Positions 46,378-54,713 of a stretch of 64,000 nucleotides of DNA are shown in pieces. The stretch's first letter is position 1; each line of letters opens with the position of its first letter. This DNA is from Gammaproteobacteria bacterium (GTDB lineage Bacteria; Pseudomonadota; Gammaproteobacteria; Competibacterales; Competibacteraceae): contig JADLEK010000008.1 in the NCBI GenBank assembly GCA_020846135.1, forward strand, positions 1 through 64,000. The letters run 5' to 3'. A program made the translations under genes and the position numbers. Below the pieces are notes generated by a model that saw only the letters and a list, made by a program, of their open reading frames with translations, was not told where the DNA came from and ran no database searches.

Positions 46378-47577
46378 ATGACCCCAGCATCCATTGATGA
46401 CCCTGCGATTCTGCCTGCCCCCGATCTCATCGCCGCCGCGCACAGCGCCCGGTTGCTTGACCAGATCCGCGCCACTATCGCCGCCGCCGGGGGAGCCATT
46501 TCTTTCGCCCGCTTTATGGAGCTGGCGCTGTATGCCCCCGGCCTCGGTTATTACTGCGCCGGAACCCGCAAATTTGGCGCGGGCGGCGACTTCATCACCG
46601 CCCCGGAACTGTCGCCGTTGTTCTCCCGCGCGCTGGCTCGCCAGTGTCGGGAAATTCTGGACGGGCTGGGCGGTGGCGCCATTCTCGAGCTGGGGGCCGG
46701 CTCCGGGATCATGGCCGCTGACCTGCTCCAGGAATTACAGGCGTTAAATACCCTCCCCGAGTCCTACGCCATTCTCGAACTGAGCGGCGAATTGCGCGAC
46801 CGCCAGCGCCAAACCCTCGCGGAACGAATCCCTGATCTGCTCGAACGGGTAGTCTGGCTGGACACCTTGCCGGAAGCGGGTTCGTTGCGTGGCCTGGTGC
46901 TGGGCAACGAGGTGCTGGACGCCTTGCCGGTCGAGCGCTTTTGCATTACGCCGCACGGGCCGCGCCGGCTGGAAGTCGCCTGGACTGACGCCGGTCTGGC
47001 CTGGCGCGAGGGCGCGGAAGACTCGGCGGTCACCGCGAAGGTTGCGCAGCTTGAAGCCGAACTGGGCTGGCGTCTGCCGGAGGGTTATGGGTCGGAATAT
47101 GCGCCGCGCCTGCCGGACTGGTTGCAAGCGGTTGCTGAACCGCTGGCGGCGGGTGCGCTGCTGTTCATCGACTATGGCTACCCGCGTCGGGATTATTACC
47201 ACCCGGAGCGCGTTACGGGCACCCTGCAATGCCACTATCGCCACCGCGCTCACGATAACCCGCTACTGCTCCCCGGTTTGCAGGACATTACCGCCCACGT
47301 TGATTTCAGCGCCGTCGCCGAGGCCGCCGAGATTGCCGGGTTAGCCGTGGCCGGCTACACGGCCCAGAACCATTTCCTGTTCGGGTGCGGACTGCTGGAA
47401 TTGCTGACCGAGACTGATCCAGTGGATACCGTGTGCTATCTGGAGCAGGCCCGGCAGGTCAAACTGCTGACCCTGCCCGGCGAAATGGGCGACCGGTTTC
47501 AGGCGATAGCCCTGACCCGGAACCTGGACATCCCGTTGCGCGGTTTCGCCTTCCGGGACGGGCGACGCCGGCTATAG
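46378..47577 (+). CDS. SAM-dependent methyltransferase, MidA/NDUFAF7 family
   Basis: This is a 399-residue protein related to the MidA/NDUFAF7 family of protein-arginine methyltransferases. Family blocks are ISFARFMELALYAPGLGYY, KFGAGGDFITAPELSPLF, SAM-binding ILELGAGSGIMAADLL and GNEVLDALPVERF. In mitochondria NDUFAF7 methylates a complex I subunit; the bacterial role is not settled. ATG 46378 gives the family start; the open frame reaches 46105 but overlaps the divergent SH3 gene. Confidence 0.9.
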   Translation: MTPASIDDPAILPAPDLIAAAHSARLLDQIRATIAAAGGAISFARFMELALYAPGLGYYCAGTRKFGAGGDFITAPELSPLFSRALARQCREILDGLGGGAILELGAGSGIMAADLLQELQALNTLPESYAILELSGELRDRQRQTLAERIPDLLERVVWLDTLPEAGSLRGLVLGNEVLDALPVERFCITPHGPRRLEVAWTDAGLAWREGAEDSAVTAKVAQLEAELGWRLPEGYGSEYAPRLPDWLQAVAEPLAAGALLFIDYGYPRRDYYHPERVTGTLQCHYRHRAHDNPLLLPGLQDITAHVDFSAVAEAAEIAGLAVAGYTAQNHFLFGCGLLELLTETDPVDTVCYLEQARQVKLLTLPGEMGDRFQAIALTRNLDIPLRGFAFRDGRRRL

Positions 47578-47610
47578 TTTCCAAACCGTCGTCGATCCGG
47601 AGCCGTCGTT

Positions 47611-49050
47611 ATGGGTCAGGAAATTCCCCGTTCCCAGTTCAGTCGCCAGGATTTTCAGCGGTTCCGGGAGCGGTTGCAGCAGGAAACCGCGTTGCTGGCC
47701 GACTGGTTCCAAAAGGATCGGTTAGCGTCGATCAGCGGCATCGGCGGCTTCGAGATCGAAGCCTGGCTGGTGGATCGCGCAAGCCGACCCGCGCCGCTGA
47801 ACCGGGTTTTTCTGGAGCGGCTGGCTGATCCGCTGGTGGTGCCGGAACTGAGCCTCTTCAACATCGAACTCAACACGCCACCGTTGCCGCTGTACGGGGA
47901 TACCCTGCGGCGAATGCACACCAATCTGGATAGCCTTTGGCAACGTTGTCAACGGGTTGCCGGCGAACTGGACGCATCGGTGATGTTGATCGGCATTTTG
48001 CCCACCCTGCGCGACCGGGATCTGAGCCTGGAGCACATGTCGGAATGGGCGCGGTATCGAGCGATCAATGAGCAGATTCTGACACGGCGGCGCGGCCAAC
48101 CGATGGAACTGGCGATTCATGGCGTTGAAACCCTGCGCCTGACCCATGCCGACGTGATGCTGGAGGCGGCGACTACCTCGTTTCAGACCCACTTGCAGGT
48201 CACGGCTCAGGAAGCGCCGGCGTTTTTCAATGCCGCGCTGGCGCTGGCCGCGCCCATGGTCGCCGTGACGGCCAATTCACCGCTGCTGTTTGGCAAAGTG
48301 CTGTGGGAAGAAACCCGGATTCCGTTATTCGAGCAGGGGGTAGCGCTGGCTGGCGGCGAACGGTCCGATGATCCGGGCTGGCGGCGGGTCACCTTCGGCC
48401 ACGGCTATGTCCGGGATTCCGTACTGGAGCTGTTTGCCGAGAATCTCGCGCACTATCCGCCCTTGTTGCCGGTTGACCTGAGCGCGGAACCGGTCGAGCA
48501 GTTGCCGCATCTGCGCCTGCACAACGGCACCATCTGGCGCTGGAACCGGCCCTTGATCGGCTTCGAGGCGGATGGGACGCCGCACTTGCGCATTGAGCAT
48601 CGGGTCATGCCCGCGGGACCGAGCCTTCCCGACACCATCGCCAATGCCGCGCTGTATTACGGACTGGTTCACGCCCTGGCGCGGATGACGCCGCCGGTGG
48701 CTACGCTGCTGGACTTTGGGCAATGCCGGGCCAATTTCTACGCCGCAGCGCGAGATGGCTTGCGGGCGGAAGTGGTGTGGCTGAACGGGCGACGGCTATC
48801 GGTGCGGCAACTGCTGCTGGAGGCATTATTGCCGCTGGCCCGGCGCGGGCTGTTGGCGCTGGATATGGATGCGGGGGACGTAGCCGACTATCTGGACCTG
48901 ATCGCAGTGCGGGTGGCTAGTGGTTGCTCCGGCGCTGACTGGCAGCGCCGGTTTCTGGCGCGGCATGATTCCGATCTGACGGCGCTGACCTTGGCGTATC
49001 TGGAACGGCAACAGAGTGGTAAGCCGGTCGCGGAGTGGCGACTCGATTAG
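47611..49050 (+). CDS. Glutamate-cysteine ligase family (GCS2-like) enzyme
   Basis: This is a 479-residue ATP-grasp-like carboxylate-amine ligase. The glutamate-binding region ISGIGGFEIEAWLVD contains the acidic residues expected at the metal site, and ELSLFNIELNTPP is a second typical block. It probably forms a gamma-glutamyl bond, but whether it makes gamma-glutamylcysteine cannot be told. It starts 33 bases after the MidA-type gene, so they may be co-transcribed. Its 3' end faces the FecR gene across a hairpin. Confidence 0.82.
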   Translation: MGQEIPRSQFSRQDFQRFRERLQQETALLADWFQKDRLASISGIGGFEIEAWLVDRASRPAPLNRVFLERLADPLVVPELSLFNIELNTPPLPLYGDTLRRMHTNLDSLWQRCQRVAGELDASVMLIGILPTLRDRDLSLEHMSEWARYRAINEQILTRRRGQPMELAIHGVETLRLTHADVMLEAATTSFQTHLQVTAQEAPAFFNAALALAAPMVAVTANSPLLFGKVLWEETRIPLFEQGVALAGGERSDDPGWRRVTFGHGYVRDSVLELFAENLAHYPPLLPVDLSAEPVEQLPHLRLHNGTIWRWNRPLIGFEADGTPHLRIEHRVMPAGPSLPDTIANAALYYGLVHALARMTPPVATLLDFGQCRANFYAAARDGLRAEVVWLNGRRLSVRQLLLEALLPLARRGLLALDMDAGDVADYLDLIAVRVASGCSGADWQRRFLARHDSDLTALTLAYLERQQSGKPVAEWRLD

Positions 49051-49070
49051 CGTCTGAGGCGTGATCTATT

Positions 49071-49098
49071 CGTCATTCCCGCGAATGCGGGAATGACG
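49071..49098. repeat. Perfect 12-bp hairpin between converging genes
   Basis: CGTCATTCCCGC, GAAT, GCGGGAATGACG: perfect arms with a 4-base loop. It belongs to the same palindromic family as 39149-39219. It could act as a bidirectional terminator for the GCS2 and FecR genes, though there is no long T-run. Confidence 0.75.
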
Positions 49099-49119
49099 AA
49101 AACCTGTTCAGAATGGGTA

Positions 49120-49806
49120 TTACCACGCCACCGTTTTCAGCGCCGCCTGGAGTTTTTTCTCGCCCCAGACCTTGATGGGCAGCGGCGCAACCCCGGCGCC
49201 CTTGACGGTGGTGCCATCGCCGCCTTGCTTGAGTTCGGTCACGCCGCTGGCGTTTTCGACATATACGCCCTTCCCTTCCAGCATCACCACATCGAGGGTC
49301 GTCGCGCCAGCGTCCAGCAGATTGAATCCGCCCCATAATTCAGTGCCGCGCACGCCAATGGTCGCCACCGGCGTCCGGACCCGCCACGATGGGGCTGCCG
49401 GGGGCGGATCGCTCTGCGCGCCTTGCCAGCCCGACCCACCGGTCTCGGTTTTGGCGGTGATCGCCCGGAATGCGCCCTTGACCAGATCAAAGCTCGAACC
49501 GCCGCTATTAGGCGTCGCGCCGGCCACCTGCTGAATGACAAACTCGGTGCGTTCACTCAGGGTGAGGACGGTTCCATCCTTCATCCGCGCCTCCAGCCGG
49601 GCATCCGCTCCGGTGATGACCCGGCTGCCCAGATGCAGGGCATGACCCAGCGCCAGCGGTTGTCGGCCGGTAGCGGTTTCGGCGACTACCTCGCCCCGCA
49701 CTCGCGTCACATAGCCGGCAATCTGCGGCTCAGCCTGCGCCAGTCCCGCGATGATCAACAGCCAGCAACCGGCAACCAGCGCAATTAAGGATTGATAACG
49801 TCGCAT
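49120..49806 (-). CDS. Secreted FecR-domain protein
   Basis: This is a 228-residue protein with a signal peptide ending AQA. The FecR-like domain spans the segments VTRVRGEVVAETATGRQPL, DGTVLTLSERTEFVIQ, GAFRAITAKT and RTPVATIGVRGTELW. It lacks the TM and cytoplasmic parts of true FecR sigma regulators. It begins 17 bases after the cyclase gene; FecR-domain proteins are commonly encoded beside CHASE2 cyclases or kinases, so it may modulate the CHASE2 sensor. Confidence 0.88.
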   Translation of the reverse strand: MRRYQSLIALVAGCWLLIIAGLAQAEPQIAGYVTRVRGEVVAETATGRQPLALGHALHLGSRVITGADARLEARMKDGTVLTLSERTEFVIQQVAGATPNSGGSSFDLVKGAFRAITAKTETGGSGWQGAQSDPPPAAPSWRVRTPVATIGVRGTELWGGFNLLDAGATTLDVVMLEGKGVYVENASGVTELKQGGDGTTVKGAGVAPLPIKVWGEKKLQAALKTVAW

Positions 49807-49823
49807 GAGTTTGATCTCCGAAG

Positions 49824-52052
49824 TTATTTCTCAGTGAAGGTGAACACGCCGTCCCAGCCGGCGGCAGGCGGATCGCGGTGCAGCGCGGCGATCCGGTTCA
49901 GATAGAGTGTATACAAGGGCTGTTCGGGATGAAGCGCATGAAGTTGCTGAAATCGGGCTTCGGCCTGCGCCCAGTCACCGCCACGGTAGGCGGCCAGCGC
50001 CTGATCATGTTCCACCAGTTCTTCCCGCAATGCCTCAGTCAATTCAGCCTCCAGCCCCAGCGGTTCAAACAGCGTGACCGGCTGGACGCGACCCTTGACC
50101 CGCGCCCGATCCAGTTCCCGACAAGCCAGATCAGGCACGGCGGCGCGAGTGGTTTCGCTGATCACAATGGTCGCGCCGTACTGTTTGGCCGCGCCTTCCA
50201 GCCGCGCCGCCAGATTGACCGCATCGCCCAGCACCGTGTAGGCCATGCGAAATTCCGAACCCATGTTGCCGACATTCATCAACCCGCTGTTGATCCCGAT
50301 CCGGATGCGGAGCGCCGGCCAGCCGTGGGCAAGTAGTTCCGGTTGCAACTCGGCCAGTCGGGCTTTCATCGCCAATGCCGCCTGCGCCGCATGGCGGGGA
50401 TGTTCGGGATCGGGTAGCGGCGCGCCCCAGAACGCCATGATCGCGTCGCCAATGTACTTGTCCACTGTGCCGCGCTGCTCATGGATAATCTGGGTCAGCG
50501 GGGTCAGAATGAATTGCATCATCCGGGTTAACTGCTGCGGCTCCAGGGTTTCCGACAGCGTTGTAAAGTCCTGCAGATCGCTGAATAGCACCGTCATGTC
50601 CCGGCTTTCCCCGCCCAGGGCGTAACTGCCGGGTCGCCGGCTCATCTCGGCCACCAGTTCATGCGGCACATACTGGCCGAACAGCCGGGCCAGCCGCTGT
50701 TCGCGACGGGTCTGGACGAAATAGCCATAACTGCTGTGCAGCACATACAGCAGCGCTAACAGCGTCAGCGCCGGGGCCAGCGGCATCACCCAGTTGAGGG
50801 TTTGCCAAGCATAAAAATTCAGGGCGATCACCGCCACAGCCAGCGCCAAGGTTCCCAACAAGGCCCGCAGCGGCGGCAATAAACCCAGCCCGCTGCCCAA
50901 AATCCCCAGCAACGCCAGCAACGCGATCTCCAGCCCGATGGTGAATGCGGGCCGGTTTTTGATTTGCTGATCGAGAATCCCGGCGATCAGCGTGGCGTTG
51001 ACTTCCACGCCTGGATAGATGTTTTGCACCGGAGTCGCTCGCAAATCCATCAGCCCGGCGGCTGTTGCTCCCACCAGCACGGTGGCGCCATTCAGGATTT
51101 GCGGATCGGCCTGTCGCTCCAGCACCGCGCTGGCCGAAACATAGGGAAAACTGCCTTGCGGCCCCCGATACGGGACCAGGGCCGCGCCCTGGGCGTCTAT
51201 CGGAATGTCGAACGCGCCGATCCGCACCGCTTCGATCTGCTGCTGGCCGCCCTGATAACCGGCGGCGGTCACGAATTCCAGCGGCGGTTGACCTAACAGG
51301 GTTTGCACTACCGCCAGACTGAAGTGCTCGTAAAACTGGCCGTCATACCCGACCAGCAATGGCAGGCGGCGAAACAGCCCATCGGGGTCGACCAGGGTGC
51401 TGTTGAAGAACCCGCCCCCGCTGGCGCTGGCTTGCAACAGCGGCAGATTGGCGCTGTAGCCGGTGACAGTGGCAAAGGGATTGGGGAGGTTGCCGAGAAT
51501 AGTTATCGGCGCAGCGGCCAGCGGTAGTTGCCCGATCCGCAGGTCGCCGCCCTGCTGATCGGACCGGGCGAAAGCGTAGCCCAGCACCACCGCCCGGTCG
51601 CGGAAACTGGCCGCCAGCCGCGCATCGCCGCTCAGTTGCGGACGCAACGCCGCCCAGTGCTGCTGAAACGGGGCATCATCGCGCAACGCGCCTTGGGCCA
51701 GCGCATCCAGCGCAGTTAAAGCCGCGTTGCGTTCAGGCTCGGCGAACACGATGTCGAAGGCCAGCAGCCGGATTTGATAGTGGTCAAACAGGGTATCGAC
51801 CAGTTGCGCCAGTCGTTGCCGGGGCCAGGGCCATTGTCCTTCTCGGAGCAGGCTGGCCTCGTCAATGTCCACGATCACGATGCGCGGATCGACCCCGCCC
51901 GGCAGAGTCAGCCGCAACCGGGCATCGTAGGCGAACAGCTCCAATTGATTGAGCAGCGGGAGCGAAATCTGACCGGTGGCGTGAAGAATCAGCGCCAGCG
52001 CAATGCCCAGGCTCAACGCAGTGCGGATCAGGAGATGAAGGGTTCGGGACAT
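49824..52052 (-). CDS. CHASE2-domain adenylate cyclase
   Basis: This is a 742-residue membrane sensor. An N-terminal TM helix is followed by a periplasmic CHASE2 domain (residues about 35-335, VIVDIDEASLLREGQWPWPR), three TM helices and a class III cyclase domain from about 475. The metal-binding Asp residues are in VLFSDLQDFT and GDAIMAFWG. Lys in VDKYIGD and Asp in VLGDAVNLAARLE are the pair expected for ATP over GTP, and the catalytic Asn and Arg follow. It is predicted to make cAMP in response to an envelope signal. Its start codon lies three bases after the stop of a DNA methyltransferase remnant. Confidence 0.93.
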   Translation of the reverse strand: MSRTLHLLIRTALSLGIALALILHATGQISLPLLNQLELFAYDARLRLTLPGGVDPRIVIVDIDEASLLREGQWPWPRQRLAQLVDTLFDHYQIRLLAFDIVFAEPERNAALTALDALAQGALRDDAPFQQHWAALRPQLSGDARLAASFRDRAVVLGYAFARSDQQGGDLRIGQLPLAAAPITILGNLPNPFATVTGYSANLPLLQASASGGGFFNSTLVDPDGLFRRLPLLVGYDGQFYEHFSLAVVQTLLGQPPLEFVTAAGYQGGQQQIEAVRIGAFDIPIDAQGAALVPYRGPQGSFPYVSASAVLERQADPQILNGATVLVGATAAGLMDLRATPVQNIYPGVEVNATLIAGILDQQIKNRPAFTIGLEIALLALLGILGSGLGLLPPLRALLGTLALAVAVIALNFYAWQTLNWVMPLAPALTLLALLYVLHSSYGYFVQTRREQRLARLFGQYVPHELVAEMSRRPGSYALGGESRDMTVLFSDLQDFTTLSETLEPQQLTRMMQFILTPLTQIIHEQRGTVDKYIGDAIMAFWGAPLPDPEHPRHAAQAALAMKARLAELQPELLAHGWPALRIRIGINSGLMNVGNMGSEFRMAYTVLGDAVNLAARLEGAAKQYGATIVISETTRAAVPDLACRELDRARVKGRVQPVTLFEPLGLEAELTEALREELVEHDQALAAYRGGDWAQAEARFQQLHALHPEQPLYTLYLNRIAALHRDPPAAGWDGVFTFTEK

Positions 52053-52054
52053 GA

Positions 52055-52195
52055 TCAGTGACTCGCTCGTTCGTGATTAAGGTTCAGCAATCGTAGCAAT
52101 ACCGGTTCATCGCTTAAATCCATCGGCCAGCCGTAAGCCGCCGTGACTGCTTGATCCAGGGCGCGATGGACATTCACCAGCCAGGGGGACGACCC
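52055..52195 (-). pseudogene. C-terminal remnant of a DNA methyltransferase-type protein
   Basis: The minus strand encodes PWLVNVHRALDQAVTAAYGW, then PMDLSDEPVLLRLLNLNHER and ASH before a TGA at 52055-52057. This pattern (HRALDxAVxxAYGW...LSDExxLxRLLxLNxER) is the C-terminus typical of large class I DNA methyltransferases of restriction or BREX-like systems. No upstream methyltransferase sequence continues it beyond about 52195. It is a scar left by a deletion, on the same strand as the cyclase. Confidence 0.7.
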
Positions 52196-52269
52196 TGTTC
52201 GGCTACAAACCCGACTAGCTCAGGAACAGCGGTAAGACCGTCGGGCGAGCCGACGCTGGAGCAAAAGCG

Positions 52270-52319
52270 CATGTTTCAGATTGAAACACCGTGAAACATG
52301 GCCTGTTTCAAATGAAACG
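52270..52319. promoter_or_regulatory. Nested TTTCA/TGAAA palindromes upstream of cas6
   Basis: An outer inverted repeat CATGTTTCA (52270-52278) / TGAAACATG (52292-52300) encloses TTGAAACA. A second palindrome, TGTTTCAAATGAAACG, follows at 52304-52319. They resemble parS half sites (TGTTTCA/TGAAACA) but lack the central CGTG. The rest of the 428-base gap before cas6 shows only the methyltransferase scar. They may bind a regulator of the cas operon. Confidence 0.5.
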
Positions 52320-52479
52320 GGTTAGCCCATAGGCTAATGCGGCGCGACCACCATAACCCATTCACCGGCAACAAATTCTGCATTGATCGCCATCATGGAC
52401 CGGCGAATGCTTATGCGCGAGCTTTCCAACCAGGACCGGAAAGAACTCTGATGCTCAAGATCGTGATCGATAGGTCTGA

Positions 52480-53424
52480 ATGATGTCTACCCTCCTCCCA
52501 ATTCTGCCGCTGACCCGCTTGCGGATCAGCTTCCGCGCCGCAGTGGGTCTGCGGCTGCCGGCCTATACCGGCTCCGCCTGGCGTGGCGCGTTCGGCCATG
52601 CGCTCAAACGGCTGGTGTGCGTCACCCGCGAACCGGCCTGTCCGCCCTGTCTGCTGTACCGTTCCTGTATTTACCCCTATCTCTTCGAGACCCCGCCCGA
52701 TCCCGGCGTGGGCAAGCTCACCCAGTATCCCGCCGCGCCGCATCCGTTTGTGCTGGTTCCTGATGAACACAGCGGCAGCGTCGCCGCTGGCGAGACCTTG
52801 GGCCTGGATGTGCATCTGTTCGGTCATGGCAATCGTCATTTGCCCTATGTGATTCATGCCCTGCACCAGGCCGGACAATGCGGGTTGAGCAAGGATCGGG
52901 GCGTTTTGGCATTGGAGCAGGTCGCCCAGGCTGACGGGGAAACCTGGCGATCGATCTATGCGCCCGGCGAGAGTTTAACCCCGCTGCCGGCGATGACTCC
53001 GGCAACGCCGCCCTGTCCGGAACGGCTGACCCTGCGGTTTTTAACCCCGTTGCGCCTGAACAGCGCGGGCCAACTGGTTTCGCAGGACCGCTTCCGGTTT
53101 CATCATCTGTTTGCCAGCCTGCTGCGGCGGATTTCACTGCTCACCGCCTTCCACACCGATGCCCCGCTGGAGGCCGATTTTGCCGGCTTGAGCCAGGCCG
53201 CGCGCGCCGTTGAAACGGATCGCGCCCGCTTGCGCTGGCATGACTGGACCCGTTTCTCCTCGCGCCAGGACGCGCTGATTCAAATGGGCGGGTTGATCGG
53301 AGAAATCGAATTGACCGGCGCGGGACTGGAACCGTTCTGGCCGTACCTGTGGCTCGGCCAGTGGACCCACGCCGGCAAGGGCGCAGTGATGGGTTTGGGG
53401 CGCTACCAGATCGATCTCCGGTGA
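52480..53424 (+). CDS. cas6: CRISPR pre-crRNA endoribonuclease Cas6
   Basis: This is a RAMP-fold nuclease of 314 residues that cuts the CRISPR transcript within repeats to give crRNAs for the Csm complex. The N-terminal ferredoxin-like part includes AYTGSAWRGAFGHALKRLV and a CPPCLLYRSC cluster; the C-terminal half has the CRISPR_Cas6 pattern FLTPLRLNSAGQLV, FHHLFASLLRRISLL and a glycine-rich tail GKGAVMGLGRYQI. It opens the type III-A locus; the next gene is 91 bases away. The four Cys residues near position 55-65 could bind zinc. Confidence 0.88.
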   Translation: MMSTLLPILPLTRLRISFRAAVGLRLPAYTGSAWRGAFGHALKRLVCVTREPACPPCLLYRSCIYPYLFETPPDPGVGKLTQYPAAPHPFVLVPDEHSGSVAAGETLGLDVHLFGHGNRHLPYVIHALHQAGQCGLSKDRGVLALEQVAQADGETWRSIYAPGESLTPLPAMTPATPPCPERLTLRFLTPLRLNSAGQLVSQDRFRFHHLFASLLRRISLLTAFHTDAPLEADFAGLSQAARAVETDRARLRWHDWTRFSSRQDALIQMGGLIGEIELTGAGLEPFWPYLWLGQWTHAGKGAVMGLGRYQIDLR

Positions 53425-53432
53425 GCGGTTGG

Positions 53433-53446
53433 CGACAAGCTTGTCG
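53433..53446. other. 14-bp perfect palindrome in the cas6 to CARF-gene spacer
   Basis: CGACAAGCTTGTCG is perfectly self-complementary. It starts 9 bases after the cas6 stop. No T-run follows. It may be a protein-binding site or a weak RNA stem separating cas6 from the following genes. Confidence 0.35.
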
Positions 53447-53515
53447 GCTCGGCGATTTCGCCGTGGCCGGGTTTACTGTGGCGTCATCTGAACCCTGCTG
53501 GAGGGAAACCGCGCC

Positions 53516-54658
53516 ATGAACCCGCAAAGCTACCCGCGCCGCATTCTATTGTGCGTCTCCGGTCTGTCGCCGCAGATCGTGACTGAAACGCTGTACGCCT
53601 TGACCGTGATCGGCGAACCCCGCTTTGTGCCCACTGAAATCCACCTGCTGACTACCGCCGAAGGCGCGGAATGGGCGCGGCTGACCTTGCTCAGTGACGA
53701 TCCGGGCTGGTTTCAGCGGTTGCGGCAGGACTATGGCCTGCCGGCGATCCGGTTCACCCTGGACACTCTTCACATTCTGCGGACTGCCGAAGGCCGCCTG
53801 CTCAGCGACATTCGCAGCGCCGCTGACAATGAGGCAATTGCGGACGCGATCACCGCCGTGGTGCGGGAACTGACCGCTGATCCCGACTGTGCGGTTCACG
53901 CTTCCATTGCGGGCGGGCGCAAAACGATGGGCTTCTATCTCGGCTACGCGCTGTCGCTGTTTGGCCGTTCCCAGGATCGGCTGTCGCACGTGCTGATCTC
54001 CAGCCCGTTTGAATCCAATCCGGCGTTTTTTTACCCAACCCCGCAGGAGCGGGTGATTTATGGCCCGGATCAGCAACAGCCGCTCGACGCCAGCGCGGCC
54101 ACCGTGATGCTGGCGGATATTCCGTTCGTGCGGCTGCGCGACGGCTTGCAGGAGACCTTGCTGGAGCCGGGGGCCAGTTTTAGCGCGGTCGTGGCCCAGG
54201 CTCAGCGCAATCTGGCCGCGCCTTCTCTGAAGCTGGATACGGCGAACTGCCGGGTGTGCTGTGGCGAAACCGGCCTGACCCTGCGCCCGGTCGATTTCGC
54301 CTGCTATGCCTGGCTGGCGCGGCGGGCGTTGGCGGGACAGCCCGGCGTTTGCCGCAACCGGATCAGCGCCGCCGAAACGGGCGAATTTCTGGCCGAATAC
54401 CGGGCCTTGCCGGAGGTGCTGGATCAGGAGCGGGTGGCGCTGGCGCTCAGCAATGGCATGGACCCCGCTTATTTTGATGGTCGCCTGTCCGGGATTCGCA
54501 AGGCGCTGGTTCGCGCTCTGGGTCCGGTGGGCGCTCAGCCCTATCTGATCCACCGCGATCAAAAACGCCCGCTGTCGCGCTATGCCTTGACCCTGAAACC
54601 GGAACAGATCCGGTTTGTGGGCGAGGATGGGTGGCGAGGGGACTGTTGGGCAAGATAG
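53516..54658 (+). CDS. CRISPR-associated NE0113-family CARF protein (probable ring nuclease)
   Basis: This is a 380-residue protein of the Cas_NE0113 (TIGR02584-like) family. The CARF-type fold is indicated by LLCVSGLSPQIVTETLYAL at the N-terminus, where the SGLSPQ loop would contact the ligand, and HASIAGGRKTMGFYLGYALS around residue 140. Members of this family are described as ring nucleases that cleave cyclic oligoadenylate and stop type III signalling; others call them Csm6-like. No HEPN RxxxxH motif was found, which favours the ring-nuclease role. The C-terminal 150 residues include CRVCCGETG and a region of unknown function. It lies between cas6 and cas10. Confidence 0.8.
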   Translation: MNPQSYPRRILLCVSGLSPQIVTETLYALTVIGEPRFVPTEIHLLTTAEGAEWARLTLLSDDPGWFQRLRQDYGLPAIRFTLDTLHILRTAEGRLLSDIRSAADNEAIADAITAVVRELTADPDCAVHASIAGGRKTMGFYLGYALSLFGRSQDRLSHVLISSPFESNPAFFYPTPQERVIYGPDQQQPLDASAATVMLADIPFVRLRDGLQETLLEPGASFSAVVAQAQRNLAAPSLKLDTANCRVCCGETGLTLRPVDFACYAWLARRALAGQPGVCRNRISAAETGEFLAEYRALPEVLDQERVALALSNGMDPAYFDGRLSGIRKALVRALGPVGAQPYLIHRDQKRPLSRYALTLKPEQIRFVGEDGWRGDCWAR

Positions 54659-54713
54659 CGCCATTAATGACTTGCCGATTTTTATTCACAACTCGTCGCT
54701 CTGAGGAAAATCC

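Noticed and set aside
53546..54664. 372-codon minus-strand frame opposite the NE0113-family gene
   Set aside because: Shadow of a clear CRISPR-associated gene; no recognisable domain.
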